Shown here in pieces: positions 11,501-23,200 of a stretch of 64,000 bases of DNA (the first letter of the stretch is position 1; each line of letters begins with the position of its first letter). This DNA is from Ottelia alismoides (lineage: Eukaryota; Streptophyta; Magnoliopsida; Alismatales; Hydrocharitaceae): assembly GCA_037367405.1 (NCBI GenBank), contig JAZKJV010000390.1:806001-870000 (forward strand), given 5' to 3'. Both the position numbers and the translations under genes were made by a program. The notes below the pieces were generated by a model that did no database searches, had not been told where the DNA came from, and worked only from the letters and a program-made list of their open reading frames with translations.

Positions 11501-12772
11501 GCTACGAAGTCTAGGGATAAAAAATACCTCTTGGAGAAGCCACTGATCACCATTCTTGCATGTGAAGAGGATTGATCCCTTCCCCTTGATCTGCACCGTC
11601 GAGCCATCGCCGAATCTGACGCTTCCGGTGATTGCTTTATCCAACTCGTGGAACTTAGCTTCATCGCCGGTCATATGGTTGCTAGCGCCGTTGTCGAGGT
11701 ACCATACATATGTTGGTCCCTCAACATGCTCGGTAGCATGCAACTCCGGCCACACCTTCTCCTCATTCAGCATCACGACCTCCTGCCGTTCTTCCTCAAC
11801 CAGCGAAGTCTCATTTGAGACCGCTAGTAGAAGTGCTGGTTCAACGTCCTCGGCACGTGCAAAGTGTGCTTCCTCCTTCTTCCTCAGGGCTCGACAGTTT
11901 GTCGAGTAATGTCCCATCTCGTTGCAGTTATAGCACCGAATGTGACTCTTATCACGACCACCGCCATTATAGCCATTTGCTTCATCTTTTTTGTGGTCCT
12001 CCACGACCACCTTTGTAGCCTCCTCTGTCACGCCCACGACCTCCACGGCCGCGGTTCCCGCCATCTGCGGGAGCTTTGTTCTTCGACAAATCTCCTCCGG
12101 TCTTCTTAGATCGTGCCTCCCACTCGGCCTGAGTGAGGAGCAGTTGCCCATCTGCGCTTCCACCTGCGCTAGTGTTCTTCCTGCATGTCCTCTCTTCAAA
12201 GGCTTTGAGTCGGCCGACGGCCTCCTCAAAAACCAAGGTTTTGAGGTCGCAAAATTGCTCGATGCCGGCTATCACACTGATAAACTGTTCTGGCACCGTG
12301 TCGAACAATTTTTTTACGAGCATAAGATCTGTCATCGTCTCACCAAGAGTTGCATACCTGACAGACATGGCGGTTAGTCGACCAGTGTATTGGTCGAGGG
12401 ATTCTCCATCATTCATCCGCATGACGTCGAACTCTCGCTTCAACGTCTGCAACCGTGCGTCCCAAACTCGGTCCACATCGACGAACCTCGTCTTGAGGCA
12501 ATCCCAAACTTCCTTTGCCGTCGTCTTCTTGGCCACCAACATGAGGAGGTCCTCCGGAAGCGCTTGGAAGAGATGCATCTTCGCCTTCTTGTCGAGCCGG
12601 ACGTCGACTTGAGTTCCCTCTGCCGAAGCAACAGCCCCCAGAGGCCTTGATCCTCCATTATGGCCTGAACACGAATCACCCAGCTGGTGTAGTTCGTGTT
12701 CGTCAACTGAGGGTACTGGAGCGTACGACTCAGTTGCTGCGCCCATGACGATTCTCCAGGGACGATAGCCAT
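8510..12772 (-). pseudogene. Copia gag-pol polyprotein, broken
   Basis: The start is the ATG at 12772-12770 (MAIVPGESSWAQQL), a few bases downstream of the PBS. In order it encodes GAG (containing FQALPEDLLMLV), a zinc knuckle CYNCNEMGHYSTNC near 11940, protease WYLDNGASNHMTG, pre-integrase LWHARLGHIN, integrase core IRSDRGGEF, RT with the catalytic YVDD near 9470, and RNase H (TDSDLAGD, SSCEAEF, VDNKSAI). Damage: a frameshift at a G run near 12637, a second at an A run near 11987 that restores the first frame, a TAG at 11132-11134, a TAA at 10823-10825 and a TGA at 10805-10807. From 10792 to 8510 the frame is open for 760 codons. All three stops lie in or beside the integrase domain. The clade may be Ivana/Oryco-like, but this is not certain. 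Confidence 0.95.
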
Positions 12773-12777
12773 GAAAG

Positions 12778-12791
12778 TGGCTCTGATACCA
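12778..12791 (-). promoter_or_regulatory. Primer binding site (initiator tRNA-Met type)
   Basis: The minus strand reads TGGTATCAGAGCCA just inside the 5' LTR, separated from it by two bases. This is the common plant copia PBS complementary to the 3' end of initiator tRNA-Met. Confidence 0.9.
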
Positions 12792-12793
12792 GA

Positions 12794-13140
12794 TGATAGA
12801 AAAACAAAGGATATTTGGGAGATGAAGAGCAGGGAAGAAAAGAGCAGGGAAGAAGCACTAAGAGAAGAGAAGAACTCTTGTTGTATTGCACTTGGTGAAT
12901 GTGTGCTTTGGAAGCTTGAGAGCACATGCTTATATAGCTACATCTCATGGATAAAAATAGAATGCAAATAACAATAATAAAAAAATAGAAACTCCTCCAT
13001 GCAAGGAGGACCATCCACCTAATCCCAACTTGCTAGATAATAGGTCTAGCTTCAACCAACTAAGACTAGGACTATAGCCAATATATGGCCTTATTAAAAA
13101 AACACCTAAAATACTTGGAATGCCAAGAATAGCATTCACA
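12794..13140 (-). repeat. 5' LTR of the copia element
   Basis: 347 bp. Relative to the 330-bp partner it carries a 15-bp tandem duplication (aaaagagcagggaag) near 12840 and two extra A residues in A runs. The remainder is nearly identical. It should contain the element's promoter. Confidence 0.95.
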
Positions 13141-13145
13141 CTGAA

Positions 13146-16100
13146 ATCAAAATCTCTTTTGAGAGTCGTATACGTATTAGCAACCTTATATCTGCACGTA
13201 TGCCTTGTTTCTGTAGTTGTTACGTAGACAGTAATACAGTTATATGTTTCATTTGTTTTTGTTGAGTCTTCTGCTGTAATTAAAGTTCTGAAACCTGCTG
13301 TGTGCTTAGGCGAAGTCCTCGCTGTTATGAACCTTGGTCTATATGGATGAAGAAGTTGAATTGGTTGGGAAACTAGGGCTGATCTCTTGATTTTTTCGAT
13401 TGGGATGAACCTGAGCGTCAGTTTCCCTTGATTTAAGTAGTGGTTTCAAGATGACATTTCTTTGGTATATTGTTATGATGATGTGAGCATATGATAAAGT
13501 GTATGGATTTGTTAAAACGTAGCTGAAGCACTTTTGGGTGCCTAATCGCCTGGTTACAGCGGAGTTGATTTTTTGGTTGAGTGATTGTTGAACATTCTAT
13601 CGTCTGTTTAGCGGGCTGATCCATAATTGTTTTTTAGAGAAGCAAGAACCACTTGTGTTAACTTGTTTTAATTGAAGAAAAAATGTATTTTTGAGCCTTG
13701 TTTCGTGTATGCTGGACATTCGCTATCCGGTAAGTAAAGTCATTTTGCTAAATCAGGAGAGTTGCTTTGTCTTTAGCAAGGTTATATTTTGGGAGCATTG
13801 AAATAGATCTCTTAATGTCGTTTTCTGCTGTAAGACATCTATGAATTGATTTCACTACAACTCATTTTCTATCCATATCCAGATCTAGTAAATAAATTCT
13901 CTATCTTGTAGTATTCATCCTATACCTTTCCAACAAATCCAAGAACCTCGAAATCGGAGTTTGTATGCAAGAGTTATGTGTGAAATACGAACGGACTGGG
14001 ACATTGGATTTGGATCTAGATCTGATTAGACTTGACCCTATAAAAGGGGAGCCACTTGCATCTCGTCAATCAGATACACCCTTTGTCGGTGCTTCTCCCC
14101 TTCGTCGAAGCTCTGTCGTCGGAGATGATTTTCGACCACCACTCGAGGATCCAAGTACATCAACTCAAAGAGCTTGACGCAAGGATCATCGTGGACAGGT
14201 CGGTGTTCTATGAAATGTCACGGAGCTCTTATTCCTGACAAAGGAAAGTCATGGAAGACCATTCCCATAGGTACGATTTTAGGCACCTCTTATGTCGAAT
14301 TCACACGATTTTCACACCATGAATCGTGTATAGTGTCTAAACACGTAGACAATGTTAGTTTCGCATTTGAGTGTATTTTGCGATGAAACATGTTCTGAAT
14401 CGCATCACCTTTTTCGTAATTTCCTATTGATGTATGGGTGCATGGAAAATATGATTACATATTCATGATGTGGATAACAATAAGATCAATGGGGGTATAA
14501 TTAGTTTCATGATCGAATGAACTTCGTGGACGTCGTCGGAGAAAAATCCGACCACTGTCCAGGTATGATCAATCATTCTAATTAGATAATCGATCATGCT
14601 TGATCGATCATGTCATTTGGATGATCAATCATTTGGCACCAAAATGATAGATCATAGTTTCTTTATTAATCAATCAATACCGATCAATCATCAAAGTTAG
14701 ATGCTCAATCATTTGGAAACTATAGATTAAATAGCCTTTAAAAATGATGGAAATTGATTATAAAATGATGTATACCCAAGTAAAACATATGATATATGAT
14801 AAATATCTGGATTAACTAGTACGGGTTGATAAATGACTAAAATGGATCCATTGTGAGTTTAATCGAATTAAAACTTGATGTGGTTAGCCTTGGTGAGTGA
14901 GTGCATCTTGAGCAGCATTCGAATAATCGTGGGGGATCTTGAACCTGTGTGTATCATGTTTGTTGAGATCTGATTGCTCTAGGACTCGTGGATGACTTGT
15001 CCCATGAGGTATTTACTTTGTGCACGGTTGTGACCCTTTGTACATGGATAGTGATAGTAGACATCCAATCTCTATTAATACAATTACTTAGATCAGCGGA
15101 CGACTATTTGTGATGTTGATGTTATCAGGATACGATGAATTACTTTGAAAGTGGCATATGAAGAATTGGGAAACCCATTTTTAGTGCACTTAGATATCTA
15201 ATTGTGTGTCATAATCCCTCTATGAGTTACCCTATTAAGCATGGGGTTTAGTGAATGGATTGACCCAGTTAATATGTGTTCAAAGATATTTGAGATTCAA
15301 GTGATTTTGGGCACTAGGTTTTCAAGGAGGATAAGGACATAAATGTGGCTTATGGGAATATGTAAGTAAGCCCATTTAGGGTTGAAGGAACCTAGAAGTA
15401 TAAGCCCTAATAAAATTATAAATAAGTATGTATAAGGAATTGTGGAGTGTTGGGAACTTAGCTAAGATGCATGCACTTCAAATGCATGCCTACCCTAAAG
15501 TGATAAATACTTTAAAAGCATATTGTGAACCCGTCGTGGGTCAAGACCGCAGACCGACCACAATAGTAAAATAGACAAATAGAGCACATGGAATGTTGGG
15601 AACTTAGTTATGATGCATGTATCTCAACACATGCCTACGAAGGCGCCCCAACTTGGAGTCATAGTGTGAGGCTTAGTATGGGTCAAGAACACATACTATC
15701 CATGTTGCTATGGTTAGAAAATTGAATGGATACACCATGAGAGGTCAGATGTCAGAGTCTAGATGGACCAACTGACAGATTTCTAAGGTACCATGATAAA
15801 GGGTGAGTTGAGTTAAAGGGGATAAGGTTGACCATATGGATTCTCCTACTGCAATTGTCCGGGTGCGTGATGAAATAATTTGAAATGTATGGTGACCTAC
15901 ATTTGACTGGTTAACTAGGATTATTATGAGAATTGATAAAGGTTTCTAGCATCCAGAGGAACAGAGGAAAACATACTTTGCCACCACTACTTGAGATTAG
16001 GATTCAAATGACCAGCTTGTAGGCTTTTATTCCTGACCCATGCCTTGTGCCATCACATACCTTCACGATGGGTAGTGGACTTAGATGGTTCCACAGCAAT

Positions 16101-17066
16101 GTTTGTGTGAGTGGTTGTTGCTTCACATATCAGACTTAGCCAGGTGAGGGGATGAGTATATTGTAGATAATGCAGGGTTAAGGGAAATGTCCCATCTGTC
16201 GGGGTTGTCCCGATGAGATGAGTATAATGAATAAATGATAGTATGCGCATTGTTGTTATGTGTTATGCTTAGATGAGTGAGCATACCCAAGAGTGTAGCA
16301 CATCTCTTGTGGTCCTGATGAGTTCTAGATGGAGTGTTAACTCTAGCTGTGGGTCTGTTGGTGTGATGAGATCTTATCGGAGAGCGTAGTGCTACGGGTA
16401 TTGTCGGTGTGCCGCGTCCCTAGTACTACACTCATCGAATACTTGTACTCTGTCATAAAGGTGTATAGTGCGGTCATGTTTGACCGCGGTGTACTCGTTC
16501 CCAAGTATTCTCCTTGTGGTAAGTAAGCTGGGATAAATGGTTTGAGGTGTTGAACTCTGGTTCGAAAGAGTTGGTTTCTCCTTTTCACGATATGTGACTG
16601 TGGAGATTGAATATATGATTTTGAAAGTCAGAGATTTCTAATGACTATTGTCCTATATGATACTCTTATGCATGTATACATGTATAATGATAATCTCCTT
16701 GAAATACTCAGATAATCATAAAAGGAGTTACCGATATGACCAAATGTTAAGGAAAACACTTGGAGAATACAAGCGGGGATATGTTATAGAACATTGAACC
16801 ATTAACTAGTGTAAATGATTGGCTCTAGTAAAAGGAAGGATGCATTAGTAAATAGTATCAACTGATGAGTAAATGAGTGCAATCATTTCTCATGTTGTAC
16901 ATTAAATGTGACTTAATGAAAGATGATTGGGGATTAAAATTGATAGCCAAATCTTTTAGGATCTTGTGCTAGAGTGAACCCTAACTAAGGGTCAATGAGC
17001 TTGGGTTTGTGTTGGGGAGTAGCTCTTTACACTCGAGTACATAATTTCCATCAAGCAATGTTAGCT
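13146..17066. other. Long AT-rich stretch without recognisable genes
   Basis: No reading frame with family resemblance was found on either strand. At 14570-14710 there is a cluster of related words around gatcaatcat and its inverse, probably short degenerate repeats. Decayed LTR sequence is likely, but no paired LTRs, PBS or target duplications could be identified. Confidence 0.4.
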
Positions 17067-17069
17067 TTA

Positions 17070-17221
17070 GGGTTCGTTTAGTTGCAGGGTTGGGCAGGGT
17101 TGGGTTGGTCCAACCCGGGGTACCCCTCCTTCCAACCCTCCCAATCCTCCTCACAGTTTACTATTCACAGGGGTACCACAACCCAACTCAACCCTGTCCA
17201 ACCCTGCAACCAAACGAACCC
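17070..17221. mobile_element. Tourist-like (PIF/Harbinger) MITE a
   Basis: 152 bp with terminal inverted repeats GGGTTCGTTTAGTTGCAGGG and its inverse at the right end. It is flanked by TTA at 17067-17069 and 17222-17224. A 3-bp TTA duplication with GGG...TTTGG-like termini is typical of Tourist/PIF MITEs. The interior contains gtttactattcacaggggta, shared with the other copies. Confidence 0.85.
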
Positions 17222-17224
17222 TTA

Positions 17225-17905
17225 GTATGAGGTGGGTTACACCAGGTGAGAGTGTTTGGGCATCGTGGGGAGTTTACCTTTGTCACTTCTTGACACACGT
17301 TACAGTCTTTACGTGACTTTGTTTAGTGGTTTTACACCATATTGGGCAATTTTTCTCACAACGTATCCTTTATGTTGGATCCAATAGGTGTTGATGGTGT
17401 TGTTGTGGTAGTGAGCGGCTTTGGAACTAGACTGAGCATGTGGTTGCTGCATCATTCAGAGTGCGTTCTTATTGGTAAAATTATACACTATTGTACTTGT
17501 ATGTTACTTTTGTAGATTCCGCATTTCAAAAATTTTCAGCCATGTATTTCTTTAAGTTGAGGACTTTGTTTATAATTGTTATGTATAAATTGTTGGGAAC
17601 CATGAATGCAATGTATGTTGGAGAATTTTAAAATCATCTGTTTCATTTCCCACTTTCACATTCCGAATGATAATCATGATGTATGAATGTGACTATTGTT
17701 GAGTATCTAGGGTCATAGGACGTCACATCTGGTTTTTTGGTATTTGGTGGAGTATTTTAGAATTTCACCTTGTGATCGGTGCTTCAAAGACGTTTTTCTT
17801 GCATGAGTTGTTAGAGTTATACAGTTCACGTTCATGCTTTGTCTCTCATGTGGTCAAATTGCATGTGCAGTTTGTTTGTGATATGAATGCTAGTTTAGTC
17901 CCTTA
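17225..17905. other. No gene; possible chromovirus-type LTR end near 17717
   Basis: The text gggtcataggacgtcaca at about 17709-17726, following an AT-rich stretch, resembles the 3' end of plant Ty3/gypsy LTRs. No matching 5' end, PBS or coding region was found, so at most this is a decayed solo LTR. Confidence 0.25.
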
Positions 17906-18048
17906 GGGCCTGTTTGGTTGCAGGGTTGGGCAGGGTTGGCCCAACCCTGGTTACTATTCACAAGGGTACTTCCTCCTCACAGATTACTATTCACCCAGCC
18001 CAACCCAGCCCAACCCAACCCTTCCCAACCCTGCAACCAAACATGCCA
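17906..18048. mobile_element. Tourist-like MITE b
   Basis: It starts GGGCCTGTTTGGTTGCAGGG after TTA (17903-17905) and ends with the inverse of GGCATGTTTGGTTGCAGGG. The right terminus and its TTA are degraded. The interior has two copies of tactattcac. It belongs to the same family as the copies at 17070 and 19547-19863. Confidence 0.75.
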
Positions 18049-18289
18049 GACTTTGCAAATTTAATGTGCGTGTTCTTGAGGATCGACCTAACTTACCTTA
18101 TGCCAAGTTACTAATTTTAATACATTAATTTGTTTTTTCGAGGTTACAACGACCTTCCAATTATCTTAATCACTTTAATTAAACCCTCGTTAAACTGATA
18201 AATCAATTTCTCACTTTAGGAGAAGCATATATGGGCAATGTATGAGACCTATGATTACACGCCCAGATTAAGTTGGACTGGATAAAGTC

Positions 18290-19440
18290 CTAGTTTTTTT
18301 CTTGAAGATTGATCTAGGAAAGATTCTAAATTTGTAGTTCCCCAACCATCATTTTCTTTTTTATGACATCTATTTTTCCATCGGGCCTCATGTCCATGCT
18401 TGTCTTTGATATTCCCATTCCAAATGAAGCCCCGGCAGATTTTACCAATTTTTAATATAATAGTCTTGGAAAGGGGAGTTTAACCCCCCCTAACCCCCCT
18501 AACCCACCCTCACTCTCTCTCTCTCATGTGGGTCCTACTTTATTCTTTTTTTTAAAAAAAATTAAATAAATCAATTTTACATCATCAATCCTATCAAAAA
18601 ATAATATATTATACCATCATATCATATAAAAATTATAAATTACTCCATTTCTACTCACTTTTCCAAACTTAATACAATCACATCACAATAACTACTCATT
18701 TTTTCAAACTTCAATGCAATCACATCACACCAAACTCACTTCTAACCCACCCCAGTTTAACCCTCTATCCAAACACCAAAATCAAAAAACGGGGTACCCC
18801 CTACTAGTTTAACCCGCCTTAACCCGCTAACCAAACACATCCTTGGGGATTAGCTAGGGGGTTAAAGAGGCATTTCGTAAGCCAACTCTTTACGGAGGAG
18901 AATGATATTTGCTTTCTAGCCTTGAAGTTTTCTATCAAACTTATCTGCAATGGTTTGTAAAGAGGAAATCTTCAAAGAATTTGTGAAAGAGGGATTCTAA
19001 GGTTGATTATCGTGAAAGCCTCTGCCTTACATCCTAGGATAGAGGTATCCCATATCCATCTCAAAGGAAGAAAGGTTTAGACTATGAATGGCAAACTGTC
19101 CTGGTTTACCGTAAAGCCCTAGATCAGGGTGAGGTTTTAAGAATGAAATTTATTTTTGAAAAAAGCCTACGGGAGTGTAATTTATTTTAAAGGAGACAGA
19201 TGTTGTTTCTAAAAGGACGGTAATCCAATGAATGATTTTTTTTCGAGCACCCAGATAGCTTATGGGTGCCTGACAATGGAGCTCCAATTTAGAGTGTCAA
19301 AGGTCTTGAAGGTCTTGTGTTAGTCGATTTTAAGTATAATGACTTTTATTTTGCTATGCATCTATTTAACCAAAATTTCTTAAGTTATAGGGAAGGCATC
19401 GGTTGCTCCTTTGTCTCTGAGGGGACACGTTTGGAAGGGG
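18290..19440 (-). mobile_element. LINE reverse-transcriptase region remnant
   Basis: On the minus strand about 18330-18450 reads FIWNGNIKDKHGHEARWKN, like the F-W-SG...K...W block downstream of LINE reverse transcriptases. About 19245-19310 reads KTFKTFDTLNWSS, like the (K)AFDxxNW motif of LINE RT. Many stops and frameshifts are present. The order along the minus strand (DTLNW first, then FIWNG) fits one LINE, interrupted by the MITE-like sequence at about 18459-18843. Confidence 0.5.
18459..18843. mobile_element. MITE-like element, degraded ends
   Basis: The right end reads, inward, GGATGTGTTTGGTTAGCGGG. The left end has the weaker match gtcttggaaaggggagttt. Both sides carry runs of aaccc/gggtt near the ends, with an AT-rich centre. 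No clean target duplication was found. It interrupts the LINE remnant. Confidence 0.4.
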
Positions 19441-19546
19441 AATCATTTCTTTGAGTTGAGCTTATGCGCCCCATGATTTTGTCATCATGACATTAATTAT
19501 GATAATAGGGTGATAACTAGTATCTGTCCTGAGGGCCCTACTTTTA

Positions 19547-19687
19547 AAGCATGTTTGGTTGTTGGGTTGGGTTGGATTGTATTGGGGTATCCCTGTGAAT
19601 AGTAAACTGTGAGGAGAGTTGAGAGAGTTAGAAGGAGGGGTACACCGGTGTACCGGCCCCAACCCAACCAAACAACCAAACAGGCCC
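19547..19687. mobile_element. Tourist-like MITE c
   Basis: 141 bp, from aagcatgtttggttgttggg to the inverse CCAACCAAACAACCAAACAG followed by gccc. It is flanked by TTA at 19544-19546 and 19688-19690. Its interior (gaatagtaaactgtgagg) is the reverse complement of the interior in MITEs a and d, so it lies in opposite orientation to its neighbour. Confidence 0.8.
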
Positions 19688-19690
19688 TTA

Positions 19691-19863
19691 GGGCATGTTT
19701 GGTTGATGAGTTGGACTGGGTTGGGTTGGGGTACAGTGGTGTACCCCTCCTTCCAACCCTCTCAATCATCCTCACAGTTTACTATTCACATGGGTACAAT
19801 TTACTATTCACAAGGGTACCCCAACTCAACCCAACCCAGTCCAACCTAGCAACCAAAGAGGTC
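19691..19863. mobile_element. Tourist-like MITE d, directly abutting MITE c
   Basis: 173 bp, beginning GGGCATGTTTGGTTGATGAG and ending ctagcaaccaaagaggtc. The left flank is the TTA shared with MITE c; the right flank is TAA at 19864-19866. The interior carries two successive copies of tttactattcaca plus ggtac, explaining its greater length. Confidence 0.8.
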
Positions 19864-20266
19864 TAAGGAATGGTTTTGAACCGGATCTCCTATGGGTCAA
19901 AATCAGCATGAAAGAGACGATGCCCTTTATTTCACAAAATTGAATGGAGTACAACCACTTATGCTACCTTACCTCCAAACTTTATCATTCCAATCAAACA
20001 GAAACGATGGATATAACCCCATTATTTCTTAGCCCCCCTTATCCCGTATCTTCGAATAATAGATGAGGGATGAGCGAATTTTAAAACATAAGAATAGGGA
20101 TAGAAAACGAACACAGAATAAGTAGGTCGAGTTCGTTCAAAGGTTACAATGGCGTCTAAGCACAGAAACAAAGGCACACATCTTATTGAGGGTCTCACCA
20201 ACACTACTCAGGTGAACCTCTTAAAGCAGACGATGGATCCTTGCAAAGACAACTCAGGTGAACCTC

Positions 20267-23200
20267 TTAAAGCAGATGATCCTTGCTGATGGTGCCTTCG
20301 GCCATCCTACGCTTCCTCTCATCCGACAACAGCTTCGCGAAGCGGCTGAGCTCCTCGGCGTTGGTGGGACCTCCGGGCACCGGCTTGTACTGAGCCGAGA
20401 GCAGATCCACCCGAGACAGCGGCTTCTTCAAGAGGTTCCTCCCCACCTGCACCAGGTGGTTCAGGTTTTCCTTGGTCGACACGTCCACCGACGCCTCGTC
20501 CCCCACCAAGTCATCGGTCTGAACATCGATTAGCGTATGATTATCATCTTTGGTAAGAATGTACCAGTTAAGAAGATTTCTATCTTTAACTGACCTGCAC
20601 TCGAAAGTAGTTCTGCTCGCATCCAAGCGCCTGGAAGAGGATGCATGCATGGAAGTCCACCATGTCGGCGCTGGCCTGTGAGAACGTGTCGATGATAGGG
20701 TTCCAATTGCCGTTGACAACCCACTGCAGGGTGCCCCATTTCGCTGCCTCTTGCGCACTGAACGTCTCCTGGTTCCTTGCCGTGCCCGTGCCGATGGAGA
20801 TGATCAGGAACTTCCCATAGTCCGCGGGCTTCACCGGCATGAATTGCTCGCTCTCCAGCATGATCTCTTTCGTTACGATGCTCATCGCGGCCATCGTCTG
20901 GTGCCGAGTTGCAGGGAATGAGAAATCTTCTCAAAATTAAAGGATTATGCGCATGATTTCATTTATGCGTACCGGATTATTTGCAGCCAAACCTCCGTCG
21001 ATCATGTGGAAGGCCCTGACTGCTTCTTCATGTTTGGTCTCAAAGTAATGTGCTGGGAGGTATGTTGGTGCCGCGGATGTGCTGATGCAGACATCGGAGA
21101 GCAATGCATTCTTTGATGGATTGATCCTCGCCTAATTTTTTTCAAGTTTACATGTTCGGTGTAAATCGTTAATCACACATATAATCCGCGTTTGATTGAA
21201 TCAGTAGTGCACAATCGGTGTAAATCGTTAGTCATACGTATAATACGACAGGTAATACATGCAAAGATTACATCAAAACGTAATTTCTAAAACCATCAAT
21301 TTCAGAGCGTGGATACGAAGCCAAACATACCGTTCATGCAGAATTTCAACAATGCAGTGTTTTATGCGATATTATCAGGCTAAATAGAAAACAGCCAAAG
21401 CTTAGTATTGATTGATCAGACTCCAAGTAGTGTGTAACTTCAACAGTCATTCCAACGGTTTAGATCCAATTCAGAAGCTACAGTCCTCAAAGAAGTTGAA
21501 GAGGACGTTAGCAACCATATCCTGACATCTACAACAACCGATCCAATGTGAGGGGTGGCTGTAACCACTCGGAAGAGCAAGGCAAAGTCCACTGGAACTC
21601 TTCTAGGTAAGTCCATGCACGAAGGCATTCATTGGGGACGACAAGCTCTGTGATTCACAGGTGCTGAAATCCCGGAGCAGATCCTCTGCTGCTGTAGTTT
21701 AAACTACAGCAGAGACTCCTGTTTTAGATTGGATCCATGTGATTGAATTTTTGAAAGTGATTTTTGCAAAGAAAAAAATCGAGCTAGAGCGGTTCCTCAT
21801 GTAGTTTAAATGGAAGAGGATCCTCTGCTGTAAAAAGGATTACAACAGATGTGTTGTAATCCTCTTTAATTTTTTTGTCATTTTGATTCCAAAATCTAAC
21901 CTTATAAATTGGATCTTAAATTAATTATCTACATATCCTCCAAATTTCGCTCAAATTCGATCTAATTTGCTATTTTATCTTAATAGTCAAACATTCGCTC
22001 AAGATTTAAGCAACTTAAATTCCATTTAAAAAAGATCCGAATCTTAAACCATTAAGATAAAATAGTAAGTGGGCTCAAATTTGAGAGAAGTTTAAAAGAT
22101 ATATAGAGCATTAATTTAGGATTTGAGATTAGATTTTGGAATCAAAATTACAATAAAAATAAGAAAGATTACAAAACATCTGTTTAAACTACGCCCGTTC
22201 AGGACCAATTGGTGGACCATTTGTGAAGAACCCCCTAAAGAACATATAGTTGCTGCTAAAGGATCCCCACTGAGTGTGTCCCACATAATTTCATCAGTTT
22301 GTTTTTGTTTAGTTTAGAACTTGATTTTAACTGAAACATTTATCTTTTATTGCATTCTAGTTCTATTTCTTTCATATTTCGTTTTTTTTGCATTTTGACT
22401 TAAATTTTTCTTGCAAATATTTAGGGACTTGTACTAAATAGCTCTATTTATCCGTGTTTTCGTTTGATTTTTTTGTGTTGCTTCTATTTACATGTTTTTT
22501 AGATGCTTTTAGATGCTTCACAGTTTTATTTAGTTTAATTGATAACAAATTCATCTTGGCAATTTTAGGTCTCAAATTTTGTGCACGAGTAGGTACGCAG
22601 GTTACCTACATCACAATAAAAGATATTTCAAAAACATCGTTTGGTTTTAGTTAATTCTTCACATTCATTAGTAATTCCCATAGGCTACATGTCAAGAAAC
22701 AAACCAAAAAGGAAAAAGTTTTAGAATTTCTCTATCATATATCTAATACGCATACTTTTACTTTTCAAAATTATATTCATGTAACATTTTTCATAAATCA
22801 ATTCCCTTAAAATATCAATAAAAACTAATTTTTTAAAATCAATTATGCAGTAAAAAGTTCCAAAAAAAATTGTGTAGGTATTATTATTCTCTATCGCATA
22901 TCCAAACATCTTTAACAACAATAATAATACACACCTTAAAATCTCAAAAATGTTGAAGAACTTATAAAATTACTTAAAAGTCAGAAAAAAATAATTACAT
23001 TTTTAAATACAGCAATCTACTTTAGGAAAACATCTACATAAAAATTCATTACTATTTTCCCTATTATGCTAACATTTATTAAAGACAAACTCTCTTTATA
23101 TATATAACACTGAAGACTAGAAAATCTTTGAAAAACATAAAATTAAAAGATTTTCAGAGTTCAATTATGTGAATATTATACCTATATTAGAAAATAAAAT

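Larger units (their letters stand above)
8171..13140 (-). mobile_element. Ty1/copia LTR retrotransposon, nearly full length, disabled
   Basis: The complete structure is visible on the minus strand: 5' LTR 12794-13140, PBS 12778-12791, gag-pol 12772-8510, polypurine tract 8511-8501, 3' LTR 8500-8171. The 5-bp target duplication ctgaa flanks it at 8166-8170 and 13141-13145. The LTRs start TG and end CA. They differ by about five substitutions, two single-base indels and one 15-bp duplication in roughly 330 bp, so insertion is fairly recent. The domain order GAG, protease, integrase, RT, RNase H is the copia order. Two frameshifts and three stop codons prevent a full polyprotein. Confidence 0.95.

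Noticed and set aside
18480..18512. Telomere-like CCCTAAC repeats
   Set aside because: Only two or three irregular units with variable C runs, inside a MITE-like element that has similar runs at its other end. Not a telomeric array.
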